A stretch of 64,000 bases of DNA from Calonectria ilicicola. Taxonomy: Eukaryota > Ascomycota > Sordariomycetes > Hypocreales > Nectriaceae. The stretch spans positions 8,060,001-8,124,000 of the forward strand of contig CP085825.1 of assembly GCA_020809705.1 (NCBI GenBank). The letters are read 5' to 3'. A model generated the notes under the pieces. The model saw only the letters and a list, made by a program, of their open reading frames with translations. It searched no databases and was not told the DNA's origin. Position numbers and translations under genes: made by a program. Below, one piece after another: positions 11,393 to 23,770 of the stretch (the stretch's first letter is position 1; each line of letters begins with the position of its first letter).

Positions 11393-14048
11393 TTATACTT
11401 GGAAAGAAGAATTGGTGCCGGGATCCTGCAGCAATTCAATTGATGCCTGATTATTGTATAACCAGTCCTCCAATTGTGCCCCATTGCCCATCAATAGCAC
11501 TGGATTTACTAATTGCTGTTCGTCAGGAAAGATGTTGGCAATCATTTCTGTGTCATGATTATCCTGGAAACCCATTGCATTACCACCCTCATGTGAACTT
11601 GGCTGCTTGCAATGTTGCTGGTGGTGAACTTCATATATTCCTGCGTATGGGAATCCCAACACGGCAAGATGGGCTTCCATAGTAGATGTAGCCATTTCCT
11701 GGATCTCATGCGATACGGAAATGCTAGGCTGAACATAGCGAAGTGCAATGTTATAAAGTACTTGGAAAAGGTTGTGCATCTTGGCGGCGGGTTCTGAGAT
11801 GGCAGATGCGGATTGAATTGAGGCAATGAAAGCATCGAGACTGTTTAGATCTGTGTGACTTCGAGTCTCCATTACGTGACAAAATAAGACAATGAAGGGG
11901 ACAAAGGGAGCGAAGAGGAGGGTCCTAGGTACGTGAAAAGTGAGTGAGAAGTGGCTTTGCAGGTAATCTGGCGCACAACATACAAATGGATATATGCCTG
12001 AAAGTAGATGTCGTTGGTCTTGTGTATGATTGCCATGCAGTCATGATGCCTCTCTAGTGTAGCTCTAGCTACTTTGATGCAATCGGAGCTGAAAGTTGTA
12101 GTGGAACTTGTAATTCTCGGAGCAGCCCTGTAGACGTGAGTTAGGAGAGACAACCTGAGGATATCATCTGATATGGCGTAGAAGTCCATTAGGTCCTCCC
12201 CTGAATTTTTCTTTGAGATTTTGAGCCATAGATTCTGCACATAGGATTAATGATTACTTGCTTCAGAGATGCGGCTTGATGACGCAGCTTACATGCGTTC
12301 TTTCAGTTTCTTTTTGAAGTTCATGTAAACTCGACACTAAAAATTCGACTCTGGATTGCCGTGTAGAATCTGACTGGTTCAAAGAACCCGGACAGTACAG
12401 CATCTCGTATATTCTACCCTGGCATTTTGCGGCCTTGATCCATAAAACAAAGTAAGCTAACACAGGCTCTTGATTGTGTTTTGTTATCGAGAGGAGACTG
12501 GAAGTAATCTCGCAATCAGGAATCGTCGAGGCTCGGCCTAGACGAAGTGATAGACTCTTGTCAAGGTAATAAGTAGTCCAAAAAAGAAATTGTTGATACT
12601 TTATCTCCTCCGGCTTGTTATTACTCGTAGTTGAAGCTCGATGGTACCCCAATGTCTGGCACAATTCCGATGCCTTTGACGATAACATCCAGCAAAGAGC
12701 GGACTTTGAGGACTCCATAGCGTAAAATGCCTGCAATCTTGTCAGCATGAATATTAAAATTAAGTTTGGGTCTAGGTACACCGAAAAGTAGTGCAGCGAT
12801 TGAGTTTGAGGTTGCTGGTAGGTGAAGTGGTAGATTAGCCAGCTCAGTTTCGAGGTTCTCACGGCATAAGTGAGAGTATACAGTGTACTCGTCTTTTTCA
12901 TCTTGTACAATGTTACCTACACACGCGTAATCCGAACACAAGGAATAAAGACCGGCGTTCACACTGATGATGTCGAAAGAAGAAGGGTTCTCCCGGAAAT
13001 AAACGTCAAGACAGAGGTCTCCGAAAGCCTGCATCGTTTGAAACTCGTAGATCCATCCGGTGCCGGCAAGGCGTTGGCCTATGTATCAACGACGTGAGCT
13101 TGAGATGTATAGTTACTGATATTTTAACACCATGGACTCACTTTTGGCGATGCGGATCAGGGACACAGCCTTCTGAATAGGAGGCAGCTTGCACCTCTCC
13201 TGCTGCACACGGGCCCTTGGCCTTGCATAAAAGTAGGATGCCTCATATTCGCTCTGGTTCTGCTTCGAGGCGTTGACAATCTGGAAGAGTGCGTCAAGAG
13301 TTTGATGAGTTTCCAAGTCTGGATTTTTCAGACATTCTGCCCCGTCAAAATTCTGCAGGAATTCATTTACAAAGATGGAGTGCGCTGATAGCGATGACTC
13401 CCCTTCTACGACCGGTCCAGTAACAGAGGTTGACGGGACCGAATGGTGGGGGGAGGAATTGATGGTGGACACAACTGTGGCTGGGGTTGAGTCTTCGTTT
13501 CGCGGCTTATTGTTGTCGTTATGGGCCGAAATATGTGTGGCAAGCCCCCCCAGCAGCTTAGTGATGTCTTCAAGCCGATGGTCAATGCGGTCAATTTTTT
13601 TCTCACTGCATAATGATGGAATTGTCAAAGAGAGTATTCTAAAAAGCGTCTCCAGGAGCATGCAGTAGCTATGAAAACAATTGAAGGCAAACGTACTACT
13701 GAGGAGTGAGGAGAATGCGCGTCCGTTTTTCCTTGGGCGCTCTGGCTTCATTAACGCAATCAATATCGGCACGTTGACAGTGGGAGCACGGAGATTCTCG
13801 ATCACAGCGGATCTAACGTGGTGTAAGCATTGGCAATCAATTGGATAGTGTGGGGCTAGCAATGGGCGTACCTTGCGAGCACGGCAGGCTTCGCACTGCT
13901 TTGACGTTAGACTCGACGTAGTTGAGACGGGGAAGAAGGGGCTGACAGCTCTGCGAATGGGAAGAATCGAGTTGGGAATCTGTACTGGTGGCATAGACGA
14001 CCCAGGGGCCTCTTCGCAGTCGCTCGCAGCGGCCTGCATGTCATCCAT
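11393..14048 (-). CDS. Zn2Cys6 transcription factor with fungal-specific TF domain (regulator 1)
   Basis: Seven exons on the minus strand (13872-14048, 13700-13812, 13142-13605, 12780-13078, 12293-12730, 11984-12234, 11393-11924) join in phase to 757 residues. The binuclear zinc cluster lies at about residues 52-78 with spacing C-x2-C-x6-C-x5-C-x2-C-x6-C, split by an intron after CRARK. A short coiled-coil-like linker (EKKIDRIDHRLEDITKLL) follows. The middle region carries fungal_trans hallmarks, including a segment near AFYAMESSKSALCW and an LCQTLGYHR motif. It presumably acts in the nucleus as a dimer on CGG half-sites. Its place beside the MqnA-like gene suggests a pathway-specific role, which is inference. 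A non-ATG frame extends upstream; ATG 14048 was chosen, with 14039 as an alternative. Confidence 0.82.
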
Positions 14049-14477
14049 GTCGTGGAAGAGGCATTCCAAAGCGCCGCGGGAATAAGACGAGGCGCGTGAC
14101 GAATGGCGGGAAGGGAAGTTGGGACTGCACCGGAAAGGTGAAGTCGGCCTCCGAAGATGGATCCTCAGATATACCTTATGGCCGTCGACGCCGGTTGAGT
14201 CACCGGTCAACTGTGTGGAGACCTGATGCGCTCACGGTGCTGCGGGGGCCGCCCGTCCCGGTGTCCGAGAAGCTGGGACCCGGGAGGGTATGTGTTTATC
14301 CACGGTCATTTATGGAACCCACCCCGATATTTTCCTTTCACGTGTCTTGAATCTGCCTGCTTGCCTCTCTCTTGTTGGTAGATTTATTATTAGACTAGAT
14401 TGTTTTGTGTTTGCCGCTCGTACCACAAGCGAGCATCTACAAACGACTCCAAGAAATAACCAAAATATATCTAGCTA
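14049..14477. promoter_or_regulatory. Upstream region of regulator 1 and 3' flank of the MqnA-like gene
   Basis: This is a GC-rich stretch of about 430 bases. It contains TGAGTCA at 14196-14202, which matches the classical AP-1/Gcn4 site, inside an imperfect GTTGA...TCAAC inverted repeat with CCGG cores. The role of these sites is inference. Confidence 0.35.
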
Positions 14478-15329
14478 CTAGATTATCTCAGAAACAAATG
14501 TAGGACTATATACGTCGCTAGTTGTATGTTTGCGAAGTAGTTCAATAAATTTCCCAATTCCTCTCTTTTGGTCGAGGCCAAGAGAGTAGTGAATGTGTCT
14601 GCCCAAGTATTCTTTGCGAAACTCTTGTGAATATTCGGGACGTTCACGAACCACACTGTCCAATGTGTCCAACCCATACCGCCGTGCTGCTGTTAGCCGT
14701 TGACGCAAAGCAGATGTTTCTATCCCTCGTCGTAGAACCCAGACAGCAAATACAAATGGCAGGCCTGTCATATCCACCCAGGCTGACCCTAGGTCAAGAA
14801 TTCCATAGCTGCAGCTGTGACTGCTAAGGATGAAGTCTATTGCTGGGTCACCGATCAATAGCACAAAGTCTGGCAAGACACTGAAATCGTAGCTAGAGAG
14901 CGGCTTGAACTCAGGCTTTAGCCCACGCTCGGCTAGGATTACTCTCAAAAGATTAACGCTAGTGAGCGAGGCAGTATCACAATAGACCTCGCGTACTTGC
15001 TCAATCGGCTTGTGATGTGCCAGTATTACGCTCTTTACTTCTCCCAGCGTACCAATGGCTGTGCCGTCCAAAATATGATAATCGTCGTGAAAGAGAGCTT
15101 CGGCGATACTGACAAGCGCGGCGTCCAGCTCGTTGTTGCGCAACATTCTGGCGAGTGTCGAGGGCTTATCGAACAAGATCTCGTTCTCAAGACCACGAGT
15201 AAGTGGTGCAGCATTGAGGTAGTGAACAGCCCCAATACGCAAAGGTACAAGATCTATAGCGCGCGAGGCATCATGCTTGGCTGTAATGCCATCGGATGAT
15301 TTGTGATACGCAGCCACAGAACTACCCAT
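14478..15329 (-). CDS. MqnA-family protein (chorismate dehydratase-like, bacterial type)
   Basis: One intronless frame of 283 residues starts at ATG 15329. It matches the MqnA/MqnD (VitK2_biosynth, PF02621) pattern throughout: RIGAVHYLNAAPL at 31-43, a PSTLARMLRNNELDAALVS stretch, LGEVKSV, an S-x-TSVNLLR segment, a LLIGDPAIDF motif, and DLGSAWVDMTGLPFVFAVW near the C-terminal half. Length is normal for MqnA. In bacteria MqnA dehydrates chorismate to 3-[(1-carboxyvinyl)oxy]benzoate, the first step of the futalosine menaquinone route, which fungi are not known to have. The lack of introns in an intron-rich neighbourhood fits horizontal acquisition. The first 30 residues are not obviously a targeting peptide. 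Some family members are substrate-binding proteins or MqnD, so the exact reaction is unproven. It is flanked by regulator 1 and a CoA-ligase-type gene. Confidence 0.85.
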   Translation of the reverse strand: MGSSVAAYHKSSDGITAKHDASRAIDLVPLRIGAVHYLNAAPLTRGLENEILFDKPSTLARMLRNNELDAALVSIAEALFHDDYHILDGTAIGTLGEVKSVILAHHKPIEQVREVYCDTASLTSVNLLRVILAERGLKPEFKPLSSYDFSVLPDFVLLIGDPAIDFILSSHSCSYGILDLGSAWVDMTGLPFVFAVWVLRRGIETSALRQRLTAARRYGLDTLDSVVRERPEYSQEFRKEYLGRHIHYSLGLDQKRGIGKFIELLRKHTTSDVYSPTFVSEII

Positions 15330-16636
15330 ATTGTGTGGATCTGTGGTGATGGAAGGCGAACAGTCGCCTTTTGGAATTCTGCTCAGAAAAATGGGCTTTT
15401 AACGGAAGTCGAAGTCGTTTTTTTTTTTTTTTTTTTTAAAAAAAATGTACTTTATTCTCCTTGGTCCATGAACTGGGATCCAAAAACAGTATTCTTTATG
15501 TAAAAGGGTCAACAGGCTTGTTCCTGATATATTAAATAATGATTTCTCTCTAGGAGGAGTATACAGGTGGCTGGTGGATTCATGGAGGTAGCGGTGTGCG
15601 GGCCTCAGAAGTACTGAATGAATGGTAGCTGCATCAACTCTCAAAGTAAAGTGACTAACTCTACAGGCCAAATGTTCTCGAATCTAAAGTCGCGATACGC
15701 TTACTTGGGAGAAAGTATTGGCAGACGCTAGTAGCAATGCCGCCTTTCAGCCTCAACAGACTGAATCGATAATGTCTTACTCAACAAGAAAAATATGGAG
15801 TTAGCATTTACTAACTCTGCCGCCTGTATCTTGTCGAGTAATTTAAGCGCCGATCAAAATCTGGGATTGTGAGACCTGTGTCTACACAATGTATACAGAC
15901 CAAGAAAGAGTAGGCTAGCTCCTCGGCAATGTTGAGGACGGGCTATTTACAGGGGCCACCTTGCAATTTCTCCCTGCCTTGGAGTGTACTGATGTACCTT
16001 GACCCAATATCGGGCCCTGTGGGTCTTTAGATGGGATGCTAAATGTGCTCTTGGAATTTGTATCACTTTGCCAGACCTGAGCTAATCAATGTATCATCAT
16101 GTAGTGGGACAAAAATGACACAGGTCGAGCCGCTTCGTGATGTCATTGGCTGCGCTTGGCTGCTTATGTCGTAGTGTTATTTGCCGTGTCTCGGTTTGCT
16201 TTGCTTTTGCTGCATGAGGTGACCTTGGCACATTGGAATGTGTATGATGGAGGAGCCTTTGAAAAGTATTGTCCCAAGCTAGTGACGCCTCCTGCGTCAA
16301 CCCTCACACCAACCAGCAAGCCACACAACATCAAACACTAGACCCCCTGTATTTTTAACAACAACAGGCGGTCAGCACAACAGCCAATTGCCTAGAAGCA
16401 CTGTAGCATGTGTATTGTAGTGGATTGTTTTTGCGCTTGTATTTAGTGTATTATTCTGATAAACGCAATGTGTGGCTTGTCCACTGTAGTTGTCTGCAGT
16501 ATATTATAAGCGAAAAGATGAAAATCGCCTAACTTGTCTTACCATCAAGGTCATCCACAGAGAGGCACACCAAAAAACACGCTCCCGCTGCATCCGTGAG
16601 GGTATGTTTAGGCAAACAATATCCAACCCTGACAGC
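15330..16636. promoter_or_regulatory. Divergent intergenic region between MqnA-like gene and ligase
   Basis: This 1.3-kb region separates two divergently transcribed genes and should contain both promoters. A run of 20 T followed by 8 A at 15418-15445 lies about 90 bases upstream of the MqnA-like start; such poly(dA:dT) tracts commonly exclude nucleosomes. No protein-like frame is visible. A possible intron acceptor just before the ligase ATG suggests a spliced 5' UTR there. Confidence 0.5.
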
Positions 16637-18578
16637 ATGGCCAAATTTCCATGCGACCCTATTCTCATGGGTCTTCTTGAGGCATCGCGGGGGTCTCATG
16701 ACACTAGAGTTATTATCCATGATGTGAACGGCTTCGAAAAGTCGTACCCAGAACTGCTACAAGATATCCTAAGCACTCGTCGACTTTTCTGTAAAAAGTT
16801 ACCCTCACTTGCGCTGGACGGGAGATCCGTTTTGCGTGAGGCTTATAGAAACGTGGCAATCCTATCGCGCAGCGCCTATGAATTTCTTGTCGCATTCTTC
16901 GCTATCCGAGCCTTAGGCGGTGTATGCGTACCGTTAGGTATGTATTTCCATGGCTACGGGTGAGAAGTCAAATTGAACTTTTTCTAGCTTCTGGAATTCT
17001 TGCTGAAGAAGCATTGTATTTTCTGAAGAAAGCTAAGTGCATCTGCATGCTATCAGGGAAAGACTGCTTGGAGAAGGCAGGGGCCATATATGAGAAAATC
17101 CTGGAGGATGGTTGTGCAGAGGGATTCTTTTCATCCACAATTACGTCAGATGCTACAGTCCAGAGCCAGGTGATGATCGATATTGACGAAACTCTCCAAA
17201 TGGACCCAAATGAACCGGGCCTTATTGTGTACACATCTGGTACAACTGGACGCCCCAAAGGTGTAGTGCTTCCACGGTGTTGCTTAACCATCTCAGGTGC
17301 TCCAAAGTCATGCGGTGCTATTGTTAATTACCGCCCGTTCCATTGGATGGGTGGCATGCTTGCTCTAGTTTCTGCGGTGCTCAATGGCAAGAGAGTTTAC
17401 CATGTAGGGGAGGATGCAGGCGCCGAATCCGTCCTTGCGGCCTTCAAAAACCACCAAATTACTGACGCCACTTTTAATCCGGCCCTGCTTCGGAGGATGA
17501 AGGAGGCATTGCTAGGCCAAAATGGACAATTGTCAGAAATCGACCGGGAGAAATATTCCAGTTACTTTAAAAGTTTGACAAGAATTAGATGTTCAAGCGC
17601 AACGCTAGACTGGTCAACGAGGCGATTTTGGATCGACTTGACAGGCCTACCAATCCAAAATGCCTACGGAACGACAGAATTGGGATGTGGAGCAATGGAG
17701 ACGGAACCGTCCGCATCAACTTCAACAAGTGAAGAGGTGCGTTGTCGTTACGAGAACGCATAATGTTTTTCTCCGTATTCTAACTGGAAGCCTTCAGGTT
17801 GCTATTGGATTCCCGATGGCTGGCGTCAAAGTTAAGCTGTCAGAAGGGAACCATGGGGAGATTCGCATCAAATGCCCAAATATGCTCTTGTGGTATGTTC
17901 ATAATGTCGTCCTGGAAGCCCTTAGTGCCCTAGACGCTAATTCTATCCTCATTCTACAGTTACCTGGATGATGAGAAGTCAACAAAGGCTGCGTTTGATG
18001 AAGATGGGTATTACAAGACAGGTGACCTGGGCGAACTGAAAGATGGCCAATGCTTTTTTTCAGGCCGAGCAACTTCAGACTGTGGGTGTCGAATCAGGGA
18101 TGGCTGAATCGAGCTTAAACTAAATAAGATCGCAGTTATTCTATTTCGAACCTTGCGGATCCCGATACTGAGGGTTGAAAATGCGTTGATGGATCTTCCA
18201 TACATCACGGAGGCCTGTGTCGTCGCATTGCCGCACAAAGAGGCAAGGGAACTTTGTGGGGCAGTTGTTAAAATTAACAAGACACCCACCGCACAACCCA
18301 ATTTAGCCAAAATCCAGTCCGATCTTCAGGATCACCTTCCCTTTTTTATGATGCCACTTGCACTACGGCTCATGAATAGTGGAGAAGAACTATCGCGCAA
18401 TGCCTCGGGGAAGTTCATAAAGAAGCGGGTTTTGGAGGAGTTTTTCAACGTTAGAGACTGGTTTTCAACCGATGACTTGTTACCGGGCGTGGAATTTAAT
18501 GGTAGCATCGTACCCAAACTGATTGAAAGTGGACAGAAGCCATGGGAATGGGGTGGTATACAAAGAGCTAGCGATTGA
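16637..18578 (+). CDS. AMP-binding acyl/aryl-CoA ligase-type enzyme
   Basis: Exons 16637-16937, 16988-17736, 17798-17892, 17960-18081 and 18136-18578 join in phase to 569 residues. ANL-superfamily core motifs are present: YTSGTTGRPKG near 182-192 (phosphate loop), NAYGTTE, YKTGDLGEL and the C-terminal ASGKFIKK with the catalytic Lys. These enzymes adenylate a carboxylic acid with ATP and usually transfer it to CoA. The protein is a standalone ligase with no carrier domain or peroxisomal SKL end. The substrate is unknown; next to an MqnA-like enzyme, an aryl carboxylate derived from chorismate is an attractive guess but only inference. An earlier in-frame ATG at 16604 exists, but 16637 better fits the family's start and follows a CAG that may end a 5' UTR intron. 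Confidence 0.85.
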
Positions 18579-19449
18579 GCATTCACTGCTGTGGCAACCA
18601 AGAAATTGCTATGATACATGTGATTTAAAATCGTACAAATATAAAGGAATCTAGGTACTTATCCTCAAACCTACAGGCTTGCCCCCTCATGTGTACAACC
18701 CAGGCTAGAAACTCTTTGACTGGGCTCTGACTCATGAATACAGCCTCAGTCTCAAAAGGTTGATTCGATGATGGAGTGATTCAATAGCCTTAAATTCTCT
18801 TTTTGGGGTCGACCTTCTGCTAAGAGAATAGCAATTCTTCCGCTTGTTCCGGATCCACAAGATGATCGGTCGGTCTGCCCATCATCATGAACTCCTTTCG
18901 GCCGTACCGTGCCCTGTCTCAAAGATATACTTTGGTCTCTGATTGGAACCTGATGAACTCGTTTGCATTGCTTGGTTTGACTTCGAGGCCTAGTTGAGTG
19001 ACGCCCACTGAGGTGAAAACAGCACGCCTAAAAGCTAGGTCTACACTAACGTTGGTATCATCAAAAGGGATCGCAACATATAAACATTTTACTATCTGAT
19101 ACGTAGAGGCTTTGACTAAGTCGGCATGCACAAACCTGTGATCCCTTCTCGCGACCCTCTCGACTACTCGACCCGATGGGGCATGAATCACTACGCCTAC
19201 CTACCTACCCGGAGAGTTGACGAGAGACCGTTATATAACGCCAAATATCACATGTGGCGTTTTTAAGACAGTAAGACTAAAGAAGCGGTGACACCAAATT
19301 GCGCTAGCTTACTAAGCTTGTTCTTACTATTAAAACCCAACCTAAAATTTAACCACGCTGATAATTCCCTGGTTACTTATTCTTGCACCAGGAACTGTTT
19401 GAGCCAGATACATTACAATTTTTATACCTCTATTATTTAATTAGACACC
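18579..19449. other. Intergenic, promoter of FPGS-like gene
   Basis: No gene is supported. A small hairpin with 7-bp arms (AACGCCA/TGGCGTT) lies at 19237-19261. The rest is moderately AT-rich and should hold the ligase 3' UTR and the promoter of the next gene. Confidence 0.5.
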
Positions 19450-21078
19450 ATGGCTCAAAAGACATTCAGGGTAAACTATGGACTCTTTACCAGTTAATCT
19501 TAACTAAAATTCCCTTTTTTAGGAATCGATTGAGTTATTGAACTCCTTGCAAAGCAATGCAAGCGCAAGAAAAGATGCCACAAATGCGACTACAGAACAG
19601 CGCCTTCAACGGTTCAGACTATACTCTGACATCTTGAATGAATTAGGATATATAGTGAGACGATTGAAAAAGATAAATATTCTACGCTTGCATGCTGATA
19701 AGATTAGCCTAGCGATTTCAATAAATTGAACATCATTCACATTGCCGGATCCAAAGGTAAAGGATCAACAGCAGCGACTACAGCATCTATTCTGTCCCAG
19801 TTACTATCAACAGATCAAACACCTCGGAAAATCGGGGTGTTTACTTCTCCACATATTCGAACCATCCGAGAACGTATACAAATCATTTCTGGCCCAGTGA
19901 CTACGACCTCCGACTGGATGATTTCTGAGAATCAATTTGCAAAATACTTTTTCGAAGTTTGGGAAATTCTTCACGAAAAACATAGGAAGGGTATTCTAAA
20001 AAAGCTACCAACCTTTTTTCAGACCCTGTTTTTCGTTGCAATCCACGCCTTCATGCGTGAAGGAGTGGATGCTGCAATTATCGAATGCGGCATTGGAGGA
20101 GAACGCGATGTTACCAACATACTCGACACACCTGTAGTCAGTGCTATTACCACTTTGGAACTGGAACACACAGACCTTCTTGGGGGAACCCTGAAAGAAA
20201 TTGCATGGCACAAAGGCGGAATCATGAGGGCCGGTGTCCCGGCATTTACGATTCCTCAGCAGCCTGAAGCGCTTCTCGAGCTACAAAATCGAGCCGCTGA
20301 AAAGGGGACCAAACTAACTGTTGTGGACCCTAAAGATCTAACTGGCACATCTGAATTTTACAGTGAGATGGAAGGGTGGCAAGTGGTCAACTCTGCCATG
20401 GCCAGGCAACTTGCATTCACGTTCCTTGACACGCTGAGTAGGAAAGGTTTCAACGATTACCCAGATGCCGAGTTCGAACATCATGTTCAAAAAGGAGTTA
20501 GGGACGCAAATATCGCTGGTCGTTTCGAGATACGAAGCATCGGTTTGAGTGAATGGTATCTCGATGGTGCTCATACTCAAGGGACCATACAGAAAGCTGC
20601 CCAATGGTTTGCTTCCAAATGCCAGAGGAAACCAATAGACTTGAGAATCCTCCTATTCAATCAAGAAGGTAGAGAAACGGCACCAATGCTGTCGCTTCTT
20701 CACCAAGAGCTTTGCCGAGGTAAAGACACGACGCGCCTGACTCATGCGCTTTTCTGTTCAAATGCACCGTTTGCAGTGAACCAATTCAACCTTGAATCTG
20801 AATCCATGGTCAAAAAGGCTGAAGGAACAGAAGTTTGCCTTGATCCAGAGAATTACCAAACTAAGAATGCCAAGCTGTGGGAGGATGTTGCTCAAAGTTC
20901 AGATCAAACAGTCTTAACATTCCCCACCATTAGAGATTGTGCTGAGTACATAAGAGGGGAAACTGTAGCGAAGCAGAGAACAGCGGCTTGTTTCGTGACT
21001 GGCAGTCTACATTTAATCGGTGGAATGGAAGTTGTGCTCGATCTTCTGGCTAAGGATCCGTCTAACTGCTTGGTCTAG
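19450..21078 (+). CDS. Folylpolyglutamate synthase-like ligase
   Basis: Exons 19450-19470, 19523-19654 and 19708-21078 give 507 residues, a normal length for fungal folylpolyglutamate synthases. It has the P-loop GSKGKGST at about 65-72, ECGIGGERDVTN, a LGGTLKEIAWHKGGI segment and YLDGAHT, all Mur-ligase/FPGS hallmarks. The family uses ATP to add glutamate through the gamma-carboxyl to reduced folates. In this neighbourhood it could be an ordinary extra copy, a glutamyl-ligase acting on the cluster product, or a spare target for an antifolate-like product; the sequence does not decide. The first exon is only 7 codons. The second intron uses GTGAGA and a TTAG acceptor that restores PSDFNKLN before the P-loop. 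Confidence 0.85.
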
Positions 21079-21455
21079 GGCACGGAGGGCACGGAAGGCA
21101 CATCTTGTTACGCAAACGAGGTCTGTTATTGACCCCGAGGATCCACTATCTGCAGAATTCGTCATGTATCAGAAATGTACTTTTTTCACGAAGAATATTA
21201 CTCAAATAGAAGGCAAAATCTGGATTATCATGGCTGGTTTGCCAGGAGGCGTGGTATCCACTTGACCTCGTTTTCACTGTTGCCCCTCATTTCACAATTA
21301 ATAAGCAATCTCGAGGGGAGTGGAGCATGGCTAAGCTTTTGCCGAATCTAGGTGGAGGTATAAAAGATAACCGGATGAGTGATGAAATAATACTGGCTCA
21401 GTAATCTTGGATTTCCCAATAATTCAACAACACAGAACTACTGTATTTATGTGCA
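21079..21455. other. Intergenic between FPGS-like gene and regulator 2
   Basis: No coding signal. It contains the 3' end of the ligase gene and the presumed promoter of the next, including TATAAAAG at about 21359-21366. Confidence 0.5.
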
Positions 21456-23770
21456 ATGGATACTCTAAAAAGTACTAGTTGAAAGCTTCTGGCTATATGA
21501 GCTATATTAATTGTTACTAGGAGGTCTAGTGCCCAGGCGGAAACGAATGTCCCACGCTTGTCAACAGTGTCGTTCACGCAAAGTGAAATGCAATGGCCTC
21601 AATCCTTGTGAAACCTGTTGGCGACATTGTATTTCTTGCACTTACACCGATTCCACCAACCGATCTCGAGAGTCACTTCAGCCTCAAAATGGGAGCACTG
21701 CAGATACCGACTCAGAGTCAACCACTACCATTTCAAGTAACCAGGCCTCGCGTTGTGTAGCAGCAGGATACGACCCAGAGCAATATCGTCGTCAATTGGA
21801 GTTGCGGGCTGGGATTGGCGTCTCAAACAGTCAGGCTGGGTCGTTCCAATTTTTCGGTGAGCTCCATGACCCCAAAGCAGTCTCACAAGTTGTAACCCTA
21901 ACTTTCTGACCACTACAGGCCCTTCCTCTCATTTCTGTTTCATTCAGCGCATTTATCAGCGAATGAATAAACAAACCAATGCCACTCTTCTGGCGAAACA
22001 GAACAAGGCCGTCCCAGATGGTCTAGAAAAATGGGGACTTGAACATTTTATGTTCGCTGCTGGAGCGGATTCCCTTCACTCTTCGAATGCTTTGACCGAA
22101 GCATTTTTACCAAAGAAAGTTGGCCATGAGTTTATTGATGCCTACTTCTACATAATTCATCCCCATATGCCAATCCTCAGTCAGAATGTCATTACTGGTT
22201 TATGGGAGCAGTGTTGGGAGGCACCTACGCCGAATAGAGAAATGAAGTGGAAAGATGTGCTATACATGGTTCTAGCTTTGGGAGCCCGAACAATTTCCCG
22301 CGGGGCCGGTAGAAGTATCGAGGAGCTAGATGGCTGGGCGGATTACTTCTGGAGGCGTTCAAATCAGTTGCTGACTCTTTTCCAAGAATCGAGCCTCCAA
22401 GGCATCCATCTGATGTTATTGAAGGTTGGTAAAGTCTCCTACTCTTTGCGTGTAATATATTGATCCATGATTATTACATTAGGCAATGTACGCTTTGCAC
22501 GGAATGCGGCCCAATGATGCATATTTATATCTGGGTCATGCTACCCGTAGTGCTCTTGCATTGGGTCTTAACCGAAGTCAAGTTGCTAATGGCAGTGGGT
22601 CAACTATGCATCGTCTTCGTGTCACATTCTGGTCAGTGTACTTTTATGAGCGCCTCTGTGCCTTTTTTACCGGTCGTCCATCGGGCTTCCTGGATGCTCA
22701 TATTGATGTTGCTTACCCTGAAGATCTTAATTTGGGTAGCACATCTATTTCGAAAGGCTCAACGGAAACAAAGGGCCCAACAGCTGACTGCGCTTTTCTG
22801 AGAGCAATGGCCCACCTTGGAAAGATGACGGAGAGAATTTCTAACGGCATATACTCCCTCGCCAACCTTCAGACCTTGTATGATCAAAGAAACGTCCAAA
22901 TAATAATCGACGAGTGTGACCAGTCGCTGGAGGTACTCATGAAGAACCTGCCACCCTACTTGCATTTCTTCGACAATGATCTCACTATGGGGTCTTCATG
23001 GCAAGAAATCCAGCGGACTCACGTTGGCCTGGCATTTCATCTTATTAAAATGATGGTCCATCGACCGGCTCTCGTATACTCGAGCTTCTTTGGGGATATC
23101 AAAGATAAGCAAGGGCAAGATGGTGAATCGATTTCCCTTGAACGATCGATTGATGCGTCAATCGGATCGGCTAGAGAAATTATTGAAATTGCCAGGGTCG
23201 CAATCTTTGATCGCGCACCTTGCATAAGGAACGATGCTTCCATCGCCAATTACATCATGGCCGCTACCGTCACGCTGTTGTACAACGTGCTTAGTGCCTC
23301 AGCGACAGCGGATGGTGCTCGCTCCATATTTAAGTCCGTGGAACACAGTATTCACTGTCTAGATCAGATGGAACATAGGGGCCCCATTGCCGGGAAAACG
23401 CTCAGCATGGACATCATGAAATGTGCCAAGGATGCATTGGTGCTATCCAACAGCGATGTGCACCTGGAACAAGATCTGGCAGCCGATTTTCCATGGCTAA
23501 AGTGAGTCACCCAGTCTATAGCAATAAGGTGAAAGCATCTAATTTGTATCCTACAGCGAGGTCTTTGGCTCAGAAACTCCAGTTCAGTCGGCTGAAGCAA
23601 TTGGCCAGCCAATCGCACCCAACTTCGACGTCGCCCCGCCGATGGTTTCTTCCATGACGGTAGGCGACGCTAATGACTTTCTGTCAGCAAGGGTACGTGG
23701 AGTGAATTACAAATCATATTGGTTCAATGGCGACTCGAGTGATTTGGATTTTCTAGACACGTCGTGGTAG
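21456..23770 (+). CDS. Zn2Cys6 transcription factor with fungal-specific TF domain (regulator 2)
   Basis: Exons 21456-21471, 21521-21856, 21919-22424, 22483-23501 and 23557-23770 join in phase to 696 residues. The zinc cluster is at residues 19-45 (C-x2-C-x6-C-x5-C-x2-C-x6-C), preceded by a basic RRKR. After a low-complexity Ser/Thr linker comes a FFGPSSHFCFIQRIYQR segment, and the fungal_trans domain follows (HGMRPNDAYLYLGHATRSA, then a FYERLCAFFTGRPSG stretch). The first exon is just 16 bases; without it the protein would start at ATG 21547, four residues before the first zinc Cys. It lies between the FPGS-like and ABC transporter genes, all on the plus strand, so it may regulate them; this is inference from position. 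Confidence 0.85.
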
